A stretch of 64,000 nucleotides of DNA from Vibrio toranzoniae (GTDB lineage: Bacteria > Pseudomonadota > Gammaproteobacteria > Enterobacterales > Vibrionaceae): positions 558,001 through 622,000 of the forward strand of contig NZ_AP025515.1 of NCBI RefSeq assembly GCF_024347655.1, given 5' to 3'. The translations under genes and the position numbers were made by a program. The stretch's first letter is position 1, and each line of letters starts with the position of its first letter. The notes under the pieces are model-generated. The model did not search any database and was not told the origin of the DNA. It saw only the letters and a list, made by a program, of their open reading frames with translations. Of this stretch, positions 26,056-35,482 are shown piece by piece.

Positions 26056-26838
26056 CTAAGACTTACCATTATACTGAAAACCAAATCGCCAAATAGATAA
26101 CAGTAAATTCTTCATTTTAATTTTCGTTACACGCCAATGAGTCACCGGTCTTCTTGGGGCACTCGTTAGCAAGTGTTCAAAGGCTGTCTGACTAAAATCC
26201 ACCAGTCCTCCATGCGCCACCAGCAAAGTATCAACCTGCATGTCATAAATACGAGATACCGACTCTCGGTACTTGTTAGGATGAAAGATGGGAAACGGCG
26301 GAATCAGTTTCTTTTTAACCTCCACCATTAAATCAGCCACATAAGCGACGCTATGCGAAGGACAATAAACGGACAGGTCTCTGTCGGTATGTCCTGGCGT
26401 TTCCAATACAAGCCAATCATCAAAGCCTGGAATCGTATCACCGTCCGAAAGTTTGTAGTCAGGCTTGAGCTTCCTTGAATACCACAGATTTGCTCTAGGC
26501 TTACCAAGCCTATTTGCCATCCACCTTGCAAGGGCAAGATCGGTTAGGTGCATCAATATACCATCGACTCCTTGATACCAGTCCTTATCTCGGTTCGCTG
26601 CCACCAAATTACAGTTAGTCAGCTTTCTAAGCTTATGTGCTGCACCCGCGTGATCTGGATGCATGTGTGTCACGACCACTGTATGCAGGTCGTTAAATTC
26701 ACGACCAAGCTCATCTTCAATGAAAGCTTTAAGATGGGGAATATCCGCTCGGCACGCGCCATCAAGTAACAGCAGCCTGTCTGGGTACTCTACGAGATAC
26801 ATGTCTTGGATATAACCTTTGATTGTATGAATCTGCAA
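26056..26838 (-). CDS. Metallo-beta-lactamase-fold hydrolase
   Basis: 260 residues. Metal ligands are seen in VVTHMHPDHAGAA (HxHxDH), LETPGHTDRDLS and the later VAYVADLMVEVK and VAHGGLVD. It belongs to the large hydrolase group that includes glyoxalase II-like, lactonase and beta-lactamase enzymes; the substrate cannot be assigned. Stands alone, reading back towards rimB. Confidence 0.8.
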   Translation of the reverse strand: MQIHTIKGYIQDMYLVEYPDRLLLLDGACRADIPHLKAFIEDELGREFNDLHTVVVTHMHPDHAGAAHKLRKLTNCNLVAANRDKDWYQGVDGILMHLTDLALARWMANRLGKPRANLWYSRKLKPDYKLSDGDTIPGFDDWLVLETPGHTDRDLSVYCPSHSVAYVADLMVEVKKKLIPPFPIFHPNKYRESVSRIYDMQVDTLLVAHGGLVDFSQTAFEHLLTSAPRRPVTHWRVTKIKMKNLLLSIWRFGFQYNGKS

Positions 26839-27195
26839 ATTGTATTCCTATTCGCTGTCCCTGCTGATGGGTGAAATTTAACAATTTTGAAACAATTATA
26901 CTCATCAGAATATAGTAAATATGACTGAAATGTAATTTTTTGAATCATTGCCTACCGATAATAAAAACCTTAGCCGAATACCTCATCAATAAGTATGTGT
27001 AATAACGTCCGTTACATGCAGTTGATTTTTAACACTTAAGAGCATTTATATTTTAGTAACATCGCCGTTATTAGCTATCTATAACAATACGTTTCAATCT
27101 ATTATCAAATAAAATTTGAAAGTATAACAAACATAGCACTGTTGAAAATTGACAACCTTCCAGTAACATTTACATCAATTACTAAGGGGAAAACA
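26839..27195. other. Intergenic divergent promoter region
   Basis: 357 bp, very AT-rich, between two divergent genes; no hairpin or operator that I would defend. Confidence 0.5.
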
Positions 27196-28233
27196 ATGAA
27201 GAAAACAGTAATCAATACCGTTCTTGCGAGCGCTATTTTATCCACTTATGCGTATGCAGAAACTGAACTGACTCCAGAACCAGAACAAGCTACCGTTGTT
27301 GCTACAATGACTGAACGTCCGGGCAACCCTTCCGTCACACCGGATGGACGTTTATTATTAAGTGTTCATCCGCTTGACAACCCAACAACCAAAGTCATCG
27401 AGTTAAGTGTGGCTGGAAATCAAACGCCATATCCGACGATGAAATATGCACAAGGTGATGATTCTCTATTTAAAGCCGTCATTGCTATTCGTACGGATGA
27501 TAACGGAGTCGCGTGGATCCTAGATCTAGCAACCCATACCATAACTGGTTGGGATACTCATAAAGAGACGCTGGTCAAAACGATAAAAATACCGGCTTCC
27601 GTTTTGAAACCGACAAGCTTCCTCCAAGACTTTGCGCTAGACCAAAAAAGACAGCGTATAATAATCGCCGATATGACTCAAAATGACCTGAAAAGTGAAG
27701 CAATTCCAGCCTTTGTAACCGTAGATCTCAAGACAGGGGAAGCGGTACGTGTGGCTGAAAATCACCCGTCGATGAAAGCCGACAGTAAAACCGGTTTTGC
27801 TTTAAACCCAATCACCATTGATCCATCTTACGAATGGGTTTATTTCGGGGCCGTCAATGGTCGCACCGTTTATCGAGTAAAAGCGAGTCACTTTGACAAC
27901 AACGGACAGACAGTCGCAAGCAATATAGAAAAATACGCTGATAAATCTTATTCAGATGGCATTACGGTAGACAGCGCTCAGAACGTTTATGTTACTGATA
28001 TAGAAAACAATGCAATCGGAGTGTCCACCCCACAAGGATACCGAATTATTGCCACGCTATCAGACAACCAAACTTGGCCTGATGGCATGTCATTTGGTCC
28101 TGATGGTTATATTTATATAACGGTCAATCAACTTGATCGAACCGCGGCTTTAAATAACGGTACAGATACAGGGACCCGACCATTCGAAGTCGTAAAAATC
28201 AAAGCCCTCGCCACAGGATCAACGGGGCGATAA
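27196..28233 (+). CDS. Periplasmic beta-propeller protein (SMP-30/major-royal-jelly-like)
   Basis: 345 residues from ATG 27196, preferred because AAGGGGA lies 7 bases before it and a signal peptide follows directly (MKKTVINTVLASAILSTYAYA); an upstream ATG at 27142 lacks both. The mature part is a six-bladed propeller: FALDQKRQRIIIADM, FALNPITIDPSYEWVYFG, SYSDGITVDSAQNVYVTDIE, and WPDGMSFGPDGYIYITVNQL. This pattern is that of the gluconolactonase / royal-jelly / L-dopachrome-related group. Likely a periplasmic lactonase or ligand-binding protein; no operon partner. A perfect hairpin terminator follows. Confidence 0.75.
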   Translation: MKKTVINTVLASAILSTYAYAETELTPEPEQATVVATMTERPGNPSVTPDGRLLLSVHPLDNPTTKVIELSVAGNQTPYPTMKYAQGDDSLFKAVIAIRTDDNGVAWILDLATHTITGWDTHKETLVKTIKIPASVLKPTSFLQDFALDQKRQRIIIADMTQNDLKSEAIPAFVTVDLKTGEAVRVAENHPSMKADSKTGFALNPITIDPSYEWVYFGAVNGRTVYRVKASHFDNNGQTVASNIEKYADKSYSDGITVDSAQNVYVTDIENNAIGVSTPQGYRIIATLSDNQTWPDGMSFGPDGYIYITVNQLDRTAALNNGTDTGTRPFEVVKIKALATGSTGR

Positions 28234-28240
28234 TCAAGCA

Positions 28241-28268
28241 GTAGTGAGCCGATCAATAGGCTCACTAC
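28241..28268 (+). terminator. Hairpin terminator after the beta-propeller gene
   Basis: 10-bp perfect stem GTAGTGAGCC / GGCTCACTAC with 8-base loop; T-rich only further on (ATTTTTT at about 28280). Confidence 0.65.
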
Positions 28269-28404
28269 TCACTTCTCCAATTTTTTCCTTTCAATCCCCG
28301 CTGGTAAAATACAAATATAAATCGTGACGACAAAATACGTGATTTGTTGACCTGAGTTATTAGGACTATATATGCGCCTCTAATTTATTGTCTGAGTGCT
28401 ATAC

Positions 28405-29007
28405 ATGAACCAACTAATCGATGCTCTTTCTACCCAAGGTTACTTTGTTTGGGATGACTTCTTAACTCACGAAGAAGTGATGGCATTGAAGGATTGCATT
28501 CCAGAAGCCTGGAAAAAGGCTAAGATTGGCCGTAACGATGACGTAACGCAAGAATCGACTATTCGTAGTGACAAAATTCAGTGGGTAAATCGCGATACAG
28601 GAGAGCCAGCCTCTCTGTTCTTAGACAAAATGGAGCAAATTCGTTTAGCTGCAAACCAAGCATTCTATTTAGGCCTATTCGAGTACGAAGCGCACTTTGC
28701 CAAATACGAAAAAGGTGACTTCTATCAGAAGCACCTAGACTGCTTCAAAGGCAATGAAAACCGCCGCCTAACCACGGTTTTTTACATGAATGATGAGTGG
28801 ACGGAAGAAGACGCAGGTGAGTTAATCATTTACGACCTAGACAACAATCACATCGCAACCATTCCACCAAAATCCGGCCGTTTGTTAGTGTTCTTATCTG
28901 AACAGTTTCCACACGAGGTTTTAACAACAAATACCGAGCGATTCAGTATCGCAGGTTGGTTTCGTATTAACGGCGTTAAAGACAACCAGCTCGACATCGC
29001 GCACTAA
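28405..29007 (+). CDS. 2-oxoglutarate/Fe(II)-dependent oxygenase (prolyl 4-hydroxylase-like)
   Basis: 200 residues from ATG 28405. Fe(II) ligands are visible in YQKHLDCF (H-x-D) and FPHEVL (second His); the 2-oxoglutarate-binding Arg follows in TERFSIAGWF. The double-stranded beta-helix core includes LTTVFYMNDEW and GELIIYDL. It is of the YbiX/PKHD and prolyl-4-hydroxylase superfamily. Substrate unknown; possibly a protein residue. A single gene with its own terminator-like hairpin. Confidence 0.8.
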   Translation: MNQLIDALSTQGYFVWDDFLTHEEVMALKDCIPEAWKKAKIGRNDDVTQESTIRSDKIQWVNRDTGEPASLFLDKMEQIRLAANQAFYLGLFEYEAHFAKYEKGDFYQKHLDCFKGNENRRLTTVFYMNDEWTEEDAGELIIYDLDNNHIATIPPKSGRLLVFLSEQFPHEVLTTNTERFSIAGWFRINGVKDNQLDIAH

Positions 29008-29026
29008 AATTTTGCCTCTCTATCTT

Positions 29027-29058
29027 ACTGAAAGCCTGTTCATCAAGAGGCTTTCAGT
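29027..29058 (+). terminator. Hairpin after the 2OG oxygenase gene
   Basis: 11-bp perfect stem ACTGAAAGCCT / AGGCTTTCAGT, 10-base loop; little T-tract, so termination strength uncertain. Confidence 0.55.
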
Positions 29059-29142
29059 AATGAGCAAACCTTTATAGAGGAACGAACAAAGTCACTATCC
29101 AAACCATCATTAACCTCCCCCTTAAATAAAATCGAAATGAAT

Positions 29143-29160
29143 CTTTCATACCACTGAAAC
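29143..29160 (+). promoter_or_regulatory. Possible Pho box upstream of ugpB
   Basis: CTTTCATACCACTGAAAC resembles the 18-bp Pho box, with two direct 7-mers separated by 4 bases (CTTTCAT and CTGAAAC against the ideal CTGTCAT/CTGTCAC). It lies about 120 bp before ugpB. Pho control of ugp is established in E. coli; this site is degenerate. Confidence 0.4.
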
Positions 29161-29278
29161 GATTTAGCCACGTAAGTGAAATATGCCCTGTTCAAGATAA
29201 CTTCAAACGATACCCCTACCGTCTCGTTAACACTCTTGATCAAAATCTCATACGAATTTCATCCAAAAGGAAACTAAG

Positions 29279-30571
29279 ATGAATAAGCTAATTTTAGCAG
29301 GCGTTCTTTCGGCAACAGCAGCAATGCCAGCTTTCGCAACGACTCAAATCACTTGGTGGCATGCAATGGGCGGCCAACTTGGAGAAACCGTCAATAAAAT
29401 TGCGACAGACTTTAACGCATCACAAGACGATTACGAGATCACGCCAATCTACAAGGGGTCATACACTGAGACCTTAACAGCGGGCATTGCAGCATATCGA
29501 GCAGGTGAAGCACCAAATATTCTACAAGTTTTCGATGCGGGTGCAGCAACCATCATGAACGCTAAAGGCGTCGCGAAACCAGTACAAGATATTCTGGTTG
29601 AGTCTGGCTACAGCTTTGATTCGAACGATTACCTAGCGGGGGTTCGTAACTTCTACGCTGATAACGAAGGCAAAATGGTCGGGATGCCTTTCAATAGTTC
29701 TACCCCGGTTCTGTACTACAACAAAGATCTTCTTTCCGAAGTCGGTGTCGATGCACCCAAAACATATGAAGAATTAGAAGTAGTGGCTAAGAAACTGAAA
29801 GCAGAAGGTCATATTGCATTCTCTCAATCTCTAACACCATGGATCATGTTCGAAAACTTTAAGTCACGCCATAACCTACCAGTATCAGACCAGAACAACG
29901 GCTATGACGGCTTATCAACTAAAATCATGTTCAACACCAAAGACATGATGATGCACGTTAGCAAGATGAAAGAGTGGTCAGATCTAGGCTACTACAAATA
30001 TTACGGTAGCGATTGGGATGCGAACCAAACCCCTTTCGAACGTCAAGAAGTGGCAATGTGGATGGGCTCTTCAGGCTCGTTCGGTGGTTTACGTAGCCGC
30101 GTATCTTTCGAGTTAGGCACCACTTACCTCCCATACTGGAAATCGGTCAACCCGGATGCTGGCTTAACCTTCATTGGTGGTGCTGCTCTGTTTGCTCTCA
30201 ATGGTCACAAACCGCAACAAGACAAAGGTGTCGCGGCGTTTTTTGATTACCTGACCAAACCTGAAACTCAAGTTTACTGGCACAAAACAACTGGCTATGT
30301 ACCTGTCACAACAGCCGCTTATGACTTAGCGAAAGAGTCTGGTTACTACAACGAGCAACCTGACGCCGAAGTGGGTGTTAAGCAGCTAAGCCTAAAATCT
30401 GGCGAATGGACTAAGGGTTACCGCTTAGGTTATTACCCACAGATTCGTGAAGTAATGCACCGTGAGTTCGACAACATCTTCGCTGACCGCTCTAGCGTCA
30501 AAAACAGCTTAGATAAAGTCGAAGATGAAAGCAGCAAGTTACTGAAACGCTTCGCTCGTACGATGAACTAA
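29279..30571 (+). CDS. ugpB: UgpB, sn-glycerol-3-phosphate ABC transporter binding protein
   Basis: 430 residues with a signal peptide (MNKLILAGVLSATAAMPAFA). Family-1 extracellular binding protein; ITWWHAMGGQLGETVNKI at the mature start, VGMPFNSSTPVLYYNKDLL, and MWMGSSGSFGG are UgpB-like. It captures glycerol-3-phosphate or glycerophosphodiesters in the periplasm for UgpAEC. First gene of ugpBAEC-ugpQ; a long hairpin in the gap to ugpA suggests differential expression. Confidence 0.92.
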   Translation: MNKLILAGVLSATAAMPAFATTQITWWHAMGGQLGETVNKIATDFNASQDDYEITPIYKGSYTETLTAGIAAYRAGEAPNILQVFDAGAATIMNAKGVAKPVQDILVESGYSFDSNDYLAGVRNFYADNEGKMVGMPFNSSTPVLYYNKDLLSEVGVDAPKTYEELEVVAKKLKAEGHIAFSQSLTPWIMFENFKSRHNLPVSDQNNGYDGLSTKIMFNTKDMMMHVSKMKEWSDLGYYKYYGSDWDANQTPFERQEVAMWMGSSGSFGGLRSRVSFELGTTYLPYWKSVNPDAGLTFIGGAALFALNGHKPQQDKGVAAFFDYLTKPETQVYWHKTTGYVPVTTAAYDLAKESGYYNEQPDAEVGVKQLSLKSGEWTKGYRLGYYPQIREVMHREFDNIFADRSSVKNSLDKVEDESSKLLKRFARTMN

Positions 30572-30634
30572 TTATGCTTTTTAACCAAAGCAGATAACTG
30601 AGCCAAAAGCTTAGCGAACCAAAGCTGTTCATTG

Positions 30635-30688
30635 CTCCTCACCACTTGTCACTGCGTTATTAAAAACGTAATGGCAAGGTGTGAGGAG
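30635..30688 (+). other. Intercistronic hairpin between ugpB and ugpA
   Basis: Outer 8-bp perfect stem CTCCTCAC / GTGAGGAG with a long imperfect inner stem. No T-tract. Such structures after binding-protein genes typically protect the upstream mRNA, giving more binding protein than permease. Confidence 0.6.
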
Positions 30689-30793
30689 ATTCTTCACTAG
30701 CGCCATTTCTTGCTCCAAAAACTACAACTCAACTGGATGCATGTCTTGATATCGCGCGAGTGGTCACTGTCACTAACTTTTTTGGACTACCCT

Positions 30794-31675
30794 GTGGAAC
30801 AACGTCAACAATTCTTTCACTCTCCGTTGCCTTACTTATTTTTAGCGCCTCAGATACTCATCATTGCGGTTTTCTTTATCTACCCAGCGGCAAAGGCGGT
30901 TTACCTTTCATTTATGTTAGAAGATCCTTGGGGCACTTCCTCCATCTTTGTGTGGTTCGAAAACTACCAAATGCTATTCGAATCGAGTGAGTATCTGAGC
31001 TCAATTGGTTTCACCTTAATGTTCGCGATTGTGGTCTCTTTCTTATCGCTTGCCTTAGCGCTGCTGCTCGCCGTAAAAGCCGACAACATCATTCACGGAC
31101 AAGGCGCTTACAAAGTCACGCTCACTTGGGTTTATGCGGTTGCTCCTGCAATCGCAGGCGTAATTGGTGCTTTCTTGTTTAACCCACACATTGGCGTGTT
31201 CACTGAAATATTTGCCGTGGTGGGTTGGGACTTCAGCTTCCAGACCGATCCTGTGGATGCCACGTTTGCTCTGGTTTTGGTTTCAGTATGGAAACAAGTC
31301 TCAGTAAATTTCATCTATTTTCTAGCAGGCCTTCAGTCTATCTCTTACGCGGTAAAAGAAGCTGCAATGCTAGACTGTGTCAGCGACTCGAAACGCTTCT
31401 GGACCATTACCTTTCCATTACTCGCACCTACTGGATTTTTCCTGTTGGTCATCAACCTCACCTACTCGTTCTTTGAAACCTTTGGCGTGATAGACACCAT
31501 GACCAATGGCGGCCCAGGCGGCGCCACAACCTCACTAGTGTACAAGGTGTATCGCGATGGCTTTGTTGGCGCTGATTTGGGCGGCAGCTCGGCACAATCG
31601 GTTGTGTTGTTGCTGTTGGTACTGACGCTCACTTTTATCCAGTTTCGCGTTGTAGAAAAGCGTGTTCATTACTAG
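30794..31675 (+). CDS. ugpA: UgpA, glycerol-3-phosphate ABC permease
   Basis: 293 residues from GTG 30794, chosen because it gives the usual UgpA length and begins just before LPYLFLAPQILIIAVFFIYP; a TTG at 30710 would add 28 non-family residues. Six membrane helices and the EAA coupling loop EAAMLDCVSDSKRFWTITFP. GGPGGATTSLVYKVYRDGF follows. Forms the inner-membrane channel with UgpE. Confidence 0.88.
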   Translation: MEQRQQFFHSPLPYLFLAPQILIIAVFFIYPAAKAVYLSFMLEDPWGTSSIFVWFENYQMLFESSEYLSSIGFTLMFAIVVSFLSLALALLLAVKADNIIHGQGAYKVTLTWVYAVAPAIAGVIGAFLFNPHIGVFTEIFAVVGWDFSFQTDPVDATFALVLVSVWKQVSVNFIYFLAGLQSISYAVKEAAMLDCVSDSKRFWTITFPLLAPTGFFLLVINLTYSFFETFGVIDTMTNGGPGGATTSLVYKVYRDGFVGADLGGSSAQSVVLLLLVLTLTFIQFRVVEKRVHY

Positions 31676-31713
31676 CCCATCACAGCTAGGTTTAAACACG
31701 ACAGGAGTAAATA

Positions 31714-32556
31714 ATGAAAAGTAATAAGATCACTGACCACCTAATTTTAATTGCTGGCATGCTGTTTATGTTGGTCCCAATCTGGCTGATATTCGCCAGT
31801 TCGACCCATAACCCAAACACCATTGTCAGCGATGGTTTGCAGTGGTTACCGGGCGATAACTTTGCGGCTATATATAGCGAAGCTTGGAACAAGAGCATGG
31901 GCTTTAGTGGTGAAGTCACCGCCAGCAAGATGATCGCCAACTCGATGATCATGGGGCTAGGTTTTGCGATTGGTAAGATCATCATTTCAATGATGGCGGC
32001 ATTTGCTTTGGTCTACTTCCGGCTTCCCTACGCGACAGCTTGGTTTTGGTTGATCTTCGTAACCCTGCTACTGCCACTAGAGGTTCGTATTATCCCGTCT
32101 TATGAGGTTGTCGCTGGGCTTGGGCTGCTCAATAGCTATACCGGCTTGATTCTGCCTTTGATTGCCTCTGCCACTGCAACATTCTTTTTCAGGCAGTTCT
32201 TCAAAACGATTCCCGACGAACTGCTCGAAGCCGCTCAGTTAGATAACGCAGGCCCATTTCGATTCTTTGTCGATATCTTACTGCCGCTGTCTAAGACCAT
32301 GATCGCCGCGATCTTCATCATCATGTTTGTGGTGGGTTGGAACCAGTACTTGTGGCCGATCATGATGACAACAGATGAAGGTTACAACACGATCGTGATG
32401 GGTATTAAACAAGTACTCAACAACATCAATGAAACCAGTTTACCGCGCTACGACTATGTTTTCGCCATGGTTATTTTAGCCATGTTGCCACCTGTTTTAG
32501 TGGTGATTGTATTTCAACGTTGGTTTGTAAAAGGGCTAGTAGAAAGTGAAAAATAA
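31714..32556 (+). CDS. ugpE: UgpE, glycerol-3-phosphate ABC permease
   Basis: 280 residues, six helices, EAA motif EAAQLDNAGPFRFFVDILLP and a preceding FFFRQFFKTIPDELLE, as in UgpE/MalG permeases. Length equals that of E. coli UgpE (281). Starts 39 bp after ugpA with AGGAG just upstream. Confidence 0.92.
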   Translation: MKSNKITDHLILIAGMLFMLVPIWLIFASSTHNPNTIVSDGLQWLPGDNFAAIYSEAWNKSMGFSGEVTASKMIANSMIMGLGFAIGKIIISMMAAFALVYFRLPYATAWFWLIFVTLLLPLEVRIIPSYEVVAGLGLLNSYTGLILPLIASATATFFFRQFFKTIPDELLEAAQLDNAGPFRFFVDILLPLSKTMIAAIFIIMFVVGWNQYLWPIMMTTDEGYNTIVMGIKQVLNNINETSLPRYDYVFAMVILAMLPPVLVVIVFQRWFVKGLVESEK

Positions 32557-32653
32557 TAACAAAAAGATTCTGATCAAAGACAATCGCATTCAATCACTCG
32601 ATGAGTACAAGACATCTCACCAAACAAGTCACCAAAAAACGGAGGACACTTCG

Positions 32654-33826
32654 ATGTCAATTCATAATCAAGCGGGCAAAGGACATAAGCACAATCAACC
32701 AGTCATGTTAGGTCTTAAGAGTTTGGTAAAGACCTACGAAAATGGTCACCGCGCTGTCAAAGATGTCTCGCTTGATATCGATAAGGGTGAGTTCCTTGTA
32801 TTGGTTGGCCCTTCTGGTTGTGGAAAATCTTCTATCCTACGTTCTATTGCTGGCCTGGAAAGCATCTCTGGTGGTGAAATTCACTTGGGTGGTCGCCGTG
32901 TTGATAACGAAAAGCCAGCTCAACGTGATATCGCAATGGTCTTTCAGAACTATGCGCTCTACCCACACATGACTGTGTATAAGAATCTGGCTTATGGTTT
33001 GAAAAATCGCGGCGTCAGCCAGCATATTATCGAAGAAAAAATTGAGAGGGTCGCCAAAACGCTGAAAATCGAAGAATACCTAGACCGTAAACCCGCCAAG
33101 CTATCCGGTGGTCAACGCCAACGTGTTGCAATGGGACGAGCGATCGTCCGCGACCCACAACTGTTCTTATTTGATGAGCCTCTGTCCAACCTAGATGCAT
33201 CGCTGCGTGCACACATGAGGTTAGAAATTAAAAAGCTACAGCGCGAACTCGGTGTCACCAGTGTTTACGTGACTCATGATCAAGTTGAAGCCATGACTTT
33301 GGCAGATAGAATAGTGGTTCTCAACAAAGGCCAGATTGAACAAGTTGGTACGCCAAAAGAAGTCTACCACCAGCCTGCTAGTACCTTTGTTGCAAGCTTC
33401 ATTGGCAGCCCTGCGATGAACTTTTTATCAGCCACAATCGACGACGGTTATCTTGAAATTGGCGATCAACAGATGTATTTACCCGAGTACGCCCACGTAA
33501 AAAATACAGCTATCACGCTTGGTATTCGCCCAGAACACTCTGATGTTTGCGCAGACTTGGTCATGAACACGCTGCCGCTTGAATTACGTATCAACGTCGT
33601 TGAGCCTTTAGGACCAAACCAATTAGTTCATGGCCTTGTCAACGAACAACCATTTATCGCAGTAACACCCGAGACGACCCTATGCCAAGCGGTACCGCTC
33701 GGGTTGAGTATTGATAAATCCAACCTGCATATTTTTGACAGTCATGGCAAACGCATTCACCCGAATAACGTCACATCACAGGAGCCACACGAAGATGCGA
33801 TAAGCTTAACGACGGCTCTAGCGTAA
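32654..33826 (+). CDS. ugpC: UgpC, glycerol-3-phosphate ABC ATPase
   Basis: 390 residues from ATG 32654, preceded by CGGAGGA; the frame extends to 32546 but those residues are unlike the family. Walker A GPSGCGKSS, signature LSGGQRQRVAMGRA, Walker B LFLFDEPLSNLD, H-loop VYVTHDQVEAMTLADRIVVL. The C-terminal OB-fold (TOBE) regulatory domain is present (IRPEHSDV). UgpC of E. coli is 356 residues, so this one has a slightly longer N- and C-terminus. Confidence 0.9.
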   Translation: MSIHNQAGKGHKHNQPVMLGLKSLVKTYENGHRAVKDVSLDIDKGEFLVLVGPSGCGKSSILRSIAGLESISGGEIHLGGRRVDNEKPAQRDIAMVFQNYALYPHMTVYKNLAYGLKNRGVSQHIIEEKIERVAKTLKIEEYLDRKPAKLSGGQRQRVAMGRAIVRDPQLFLFDEPLSNLDASLRAHMRLEIKKLQRELGVTSVYVTHDQVEAMTLADRIVVLNKGQIEQVGTPKEVYHQPASTFVASFIGSPAMNFLSATIDDGYLEIGDQQMYLPEYAHVKNTAITLGIRPEHSDVCADLVMNTLPLELRINVVEPLGPNQLVHGLVNEQPFIAVTPETTLCQAVPLGLSIDKSNLHIFDSHGKRIHPNNVTSQEPHEDAISLTTALA

Positions 33827-33882
33827 TCGAGTACACTGATATTTAATGCATTTTTGCGGTGTGTCTTTAAGAGGGATTAATT

Positions 33883-34602
33883 ATGTCGTCTATCATCGTA
33901 GGTCATCGTGGGGTAGCAGGTACTCACCCAGAAAATACCAAAGCAAGCATTGAGCAAGCAGCTAAGCTCGGTTTGAAATGGATTGAAGTAGATATTCAAC
34001 CAACCCAGGATGATCAACTTGTGGTTTGCCATGATCACACTCTGGAGCGCTGTAGCGATGGCAAAGGGCGTGTTGATGAACACACCCTTGCAGAACTGCG
34101 TCAGCTCGATTTTGGCAGTTGGAAGTCTGAACAGTTCGCTGGAGAAAAAATACTTACATTGGAAGAGTTGCTCGCGCTTGTTGAGCAACATAGTCTTAGC
34201 GTCAACCTAGAAATTAAAGTCGATAGCCGACATCAGGCGCCTCATGTGGTTGATCTATTGCACGATGAGTTAATTCGCTCAAACCTAGACACCGATAAGA
34301 TCTTGCTATCTAGCTTCAGCCACCAGGTTATAACGGAGATAGCTCGTCACTTACCGAGATACCGAGTTGGAGTGATCACAGAGCAACTGACTCAAGCTGA
34401 TTTGATGCTGATTAATGAGGTCAAAGCGTTCAGCTGTCACATGAATTATAAGCACGTTAATCAGAGCAATCTCGATACACTCAACGAAGCAAACATTCAA
34501 ACCTGGTGCTACACCGTAAACGATCCGTCTCGCTTCAAATTTCTCTCAAACGTGGACGCGATATTTACTGATTTTCCTAACAAATTCAGCTCTATAAATT
34601 GA
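33883..34602 (+). CDS. ugpQ: UgpQ, cytoplasmic glycerophosphodiester phosphodiesterase
   Basis: 239 residues of GDPD TIM-barrel fold: GHRGVAGTHPENTKAS (catalytic His-Arg), WIEVDIQPTQDDQLVVCHDH (metal Glu/Asp and second His), LEELLALVEQHSLSVNLEIK, and FTDFPNKF at the end. No signal peptide, so it is the cytoplasmic form that cleaves imported glycerophosphodiesters to glycerol-3-phosphate plus alcohol. Last gene of the ugp operon, 56 bp after ugpC. Confidence 0.92.
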   Translation: MSSIIVGHRGVAGTHPENTKASIEQAAKLGLKWIEVDIQPTQDDQLVVCHDHTLERCSDGKGRVDEHTLAELRQLDFGSWKSEQFAGEKILTLEELLALVEQHSLSVNLEIKVDSRHQAPHVVDLLHDELIRSNLDTDKILLSSFSHQVITEIARHLPRYRVGVITEQLTQADLMLINEVKAFSCHMNYKHVNQSNLDTLNEANIQTWCYTVNDPSRFKFLSNVDAIFTDFPNKFSSIN

Positions 34603-34700
34603 TAGTCCGAGCACTGAAAAATAGAACGGAGAGTTAAAAATTAACCGTTAGAAATCTCAAAATTCGATAACAAACAAAAACGAGTATGGGCAGCGATCAA

Positions 34701-35480
34701 CTACCATTCAATATGGATAGGGGTGCCCATTTTTACGAGTTGGATAAACTCATCCATGTCTTGGTTAGTTAGTGCAATACAACCATCAGTCCAATCAAAG
34801 CTTTGAATAAAGCGAGGTGAACGCAGTTCACCATTTTTAATACCATGGACTTTGATATTACCTCCAGGGGTTACATTATGTTTCTCTGCCCACTGCCTAT
34901 CGGAAGAGCGAGGGTAATTGATGTGTACTGAACGATAGAAGTCAGAATCTTCCATAATATAATCAAGTTGATACTGACCTTCTGGCGTGCGGTGATCACC
35001 TTCAAAGCGTTTATGCCCTTTGGGCTGCTTGCCTAATGCAATCCGAAATTCCTGTATGACTTCTTCCCCTTTTAATAAATACATTCGACGCTTCGATTTA
35101 TCGACCTTAACCAGAGTTACTGCCGGTAACTTCGGTTCTAATTCAGAAATGGTATCTGGCTTAAGGTAAACCCGCCGAGATGATCGTTGAGAGAGTTGGG
35201 CAATTTGTTGGCTAGAATCCCCTTCAGCAGAATTATTTTTAAGAGTACCACCGGTAAGAATAGTGACATGCTTTGGATTTGTGGTTACTGATGAAGTAGT
35301 CGCACGTTTAGATGGAGCAGACTCAAACACCATAGTTTCAATCGCTATCGCATCTGAAGCTATCTTTTCTACGACCAGTTTTTTGCCGTAAACAGACTCT
35401 TCCAACATTGGTTCCGATGCAGCATATAGAGCGTGAGTCGATAACATTAAGTAAACAGCTAAAAACCAAAGCAAGCGCAC
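34701..35480 (-). CDS. L,D-transpeptidase (YkuD domain) precursor
   Basis: 259 residues from GTG 35480, 2 bp after the acetyltransferase stop and behind GAGGAGAT. Signal peptide about 1-20 (FLAVYLMLSTHALYA). A linker of some 95 residues precedes the YkuD domain (from VKVDKSKRRMYLLKGEEVIQ). Active-site elements: IKVHGIK (His) and SFDWTDGCIALTNQDMDE, with the catalytic Cys in TDGC where most have SHGC. It would act on peptidoglycan stem peptides: 3-3 crosslinks, or lipoprotein attachment or detachment as in YafK/DpaA relatives. Activity type not predictable. Confidence 0.85.
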   Translation of the reverse strand: MRLLWFLAVYLMLSTHALYAASEPMLEESVYGKKLVVEKIASDAIAIETMVFESAPSKRATTSSVTTNPKHVTILTGGTLKNNSAEGDSSQQIAQLSQRSSRRVYLKPDTISELEPKLPAVTLVKVDKSKRRMYLLKGEEVIQEFRIALGKQPKGHKRFEGDHRTPEGQYQLDYIMEDSDFYRSVHINYPRSSDRQWAEKHNVTPGGNIKVHGIKNGELRSPRFIQSFDWTDGCIALTNQDMDEFIQLVKMGTPIHIEW

Positions 35481-35482
35481 CC

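Noticed and set aside
29043-29243. 66-codon reverse frame upstream of ugpB
   Set aside because: Antisense to the ugp promoter region and overlapping a terminator hairpin; no domain and no ribosome-binding site.
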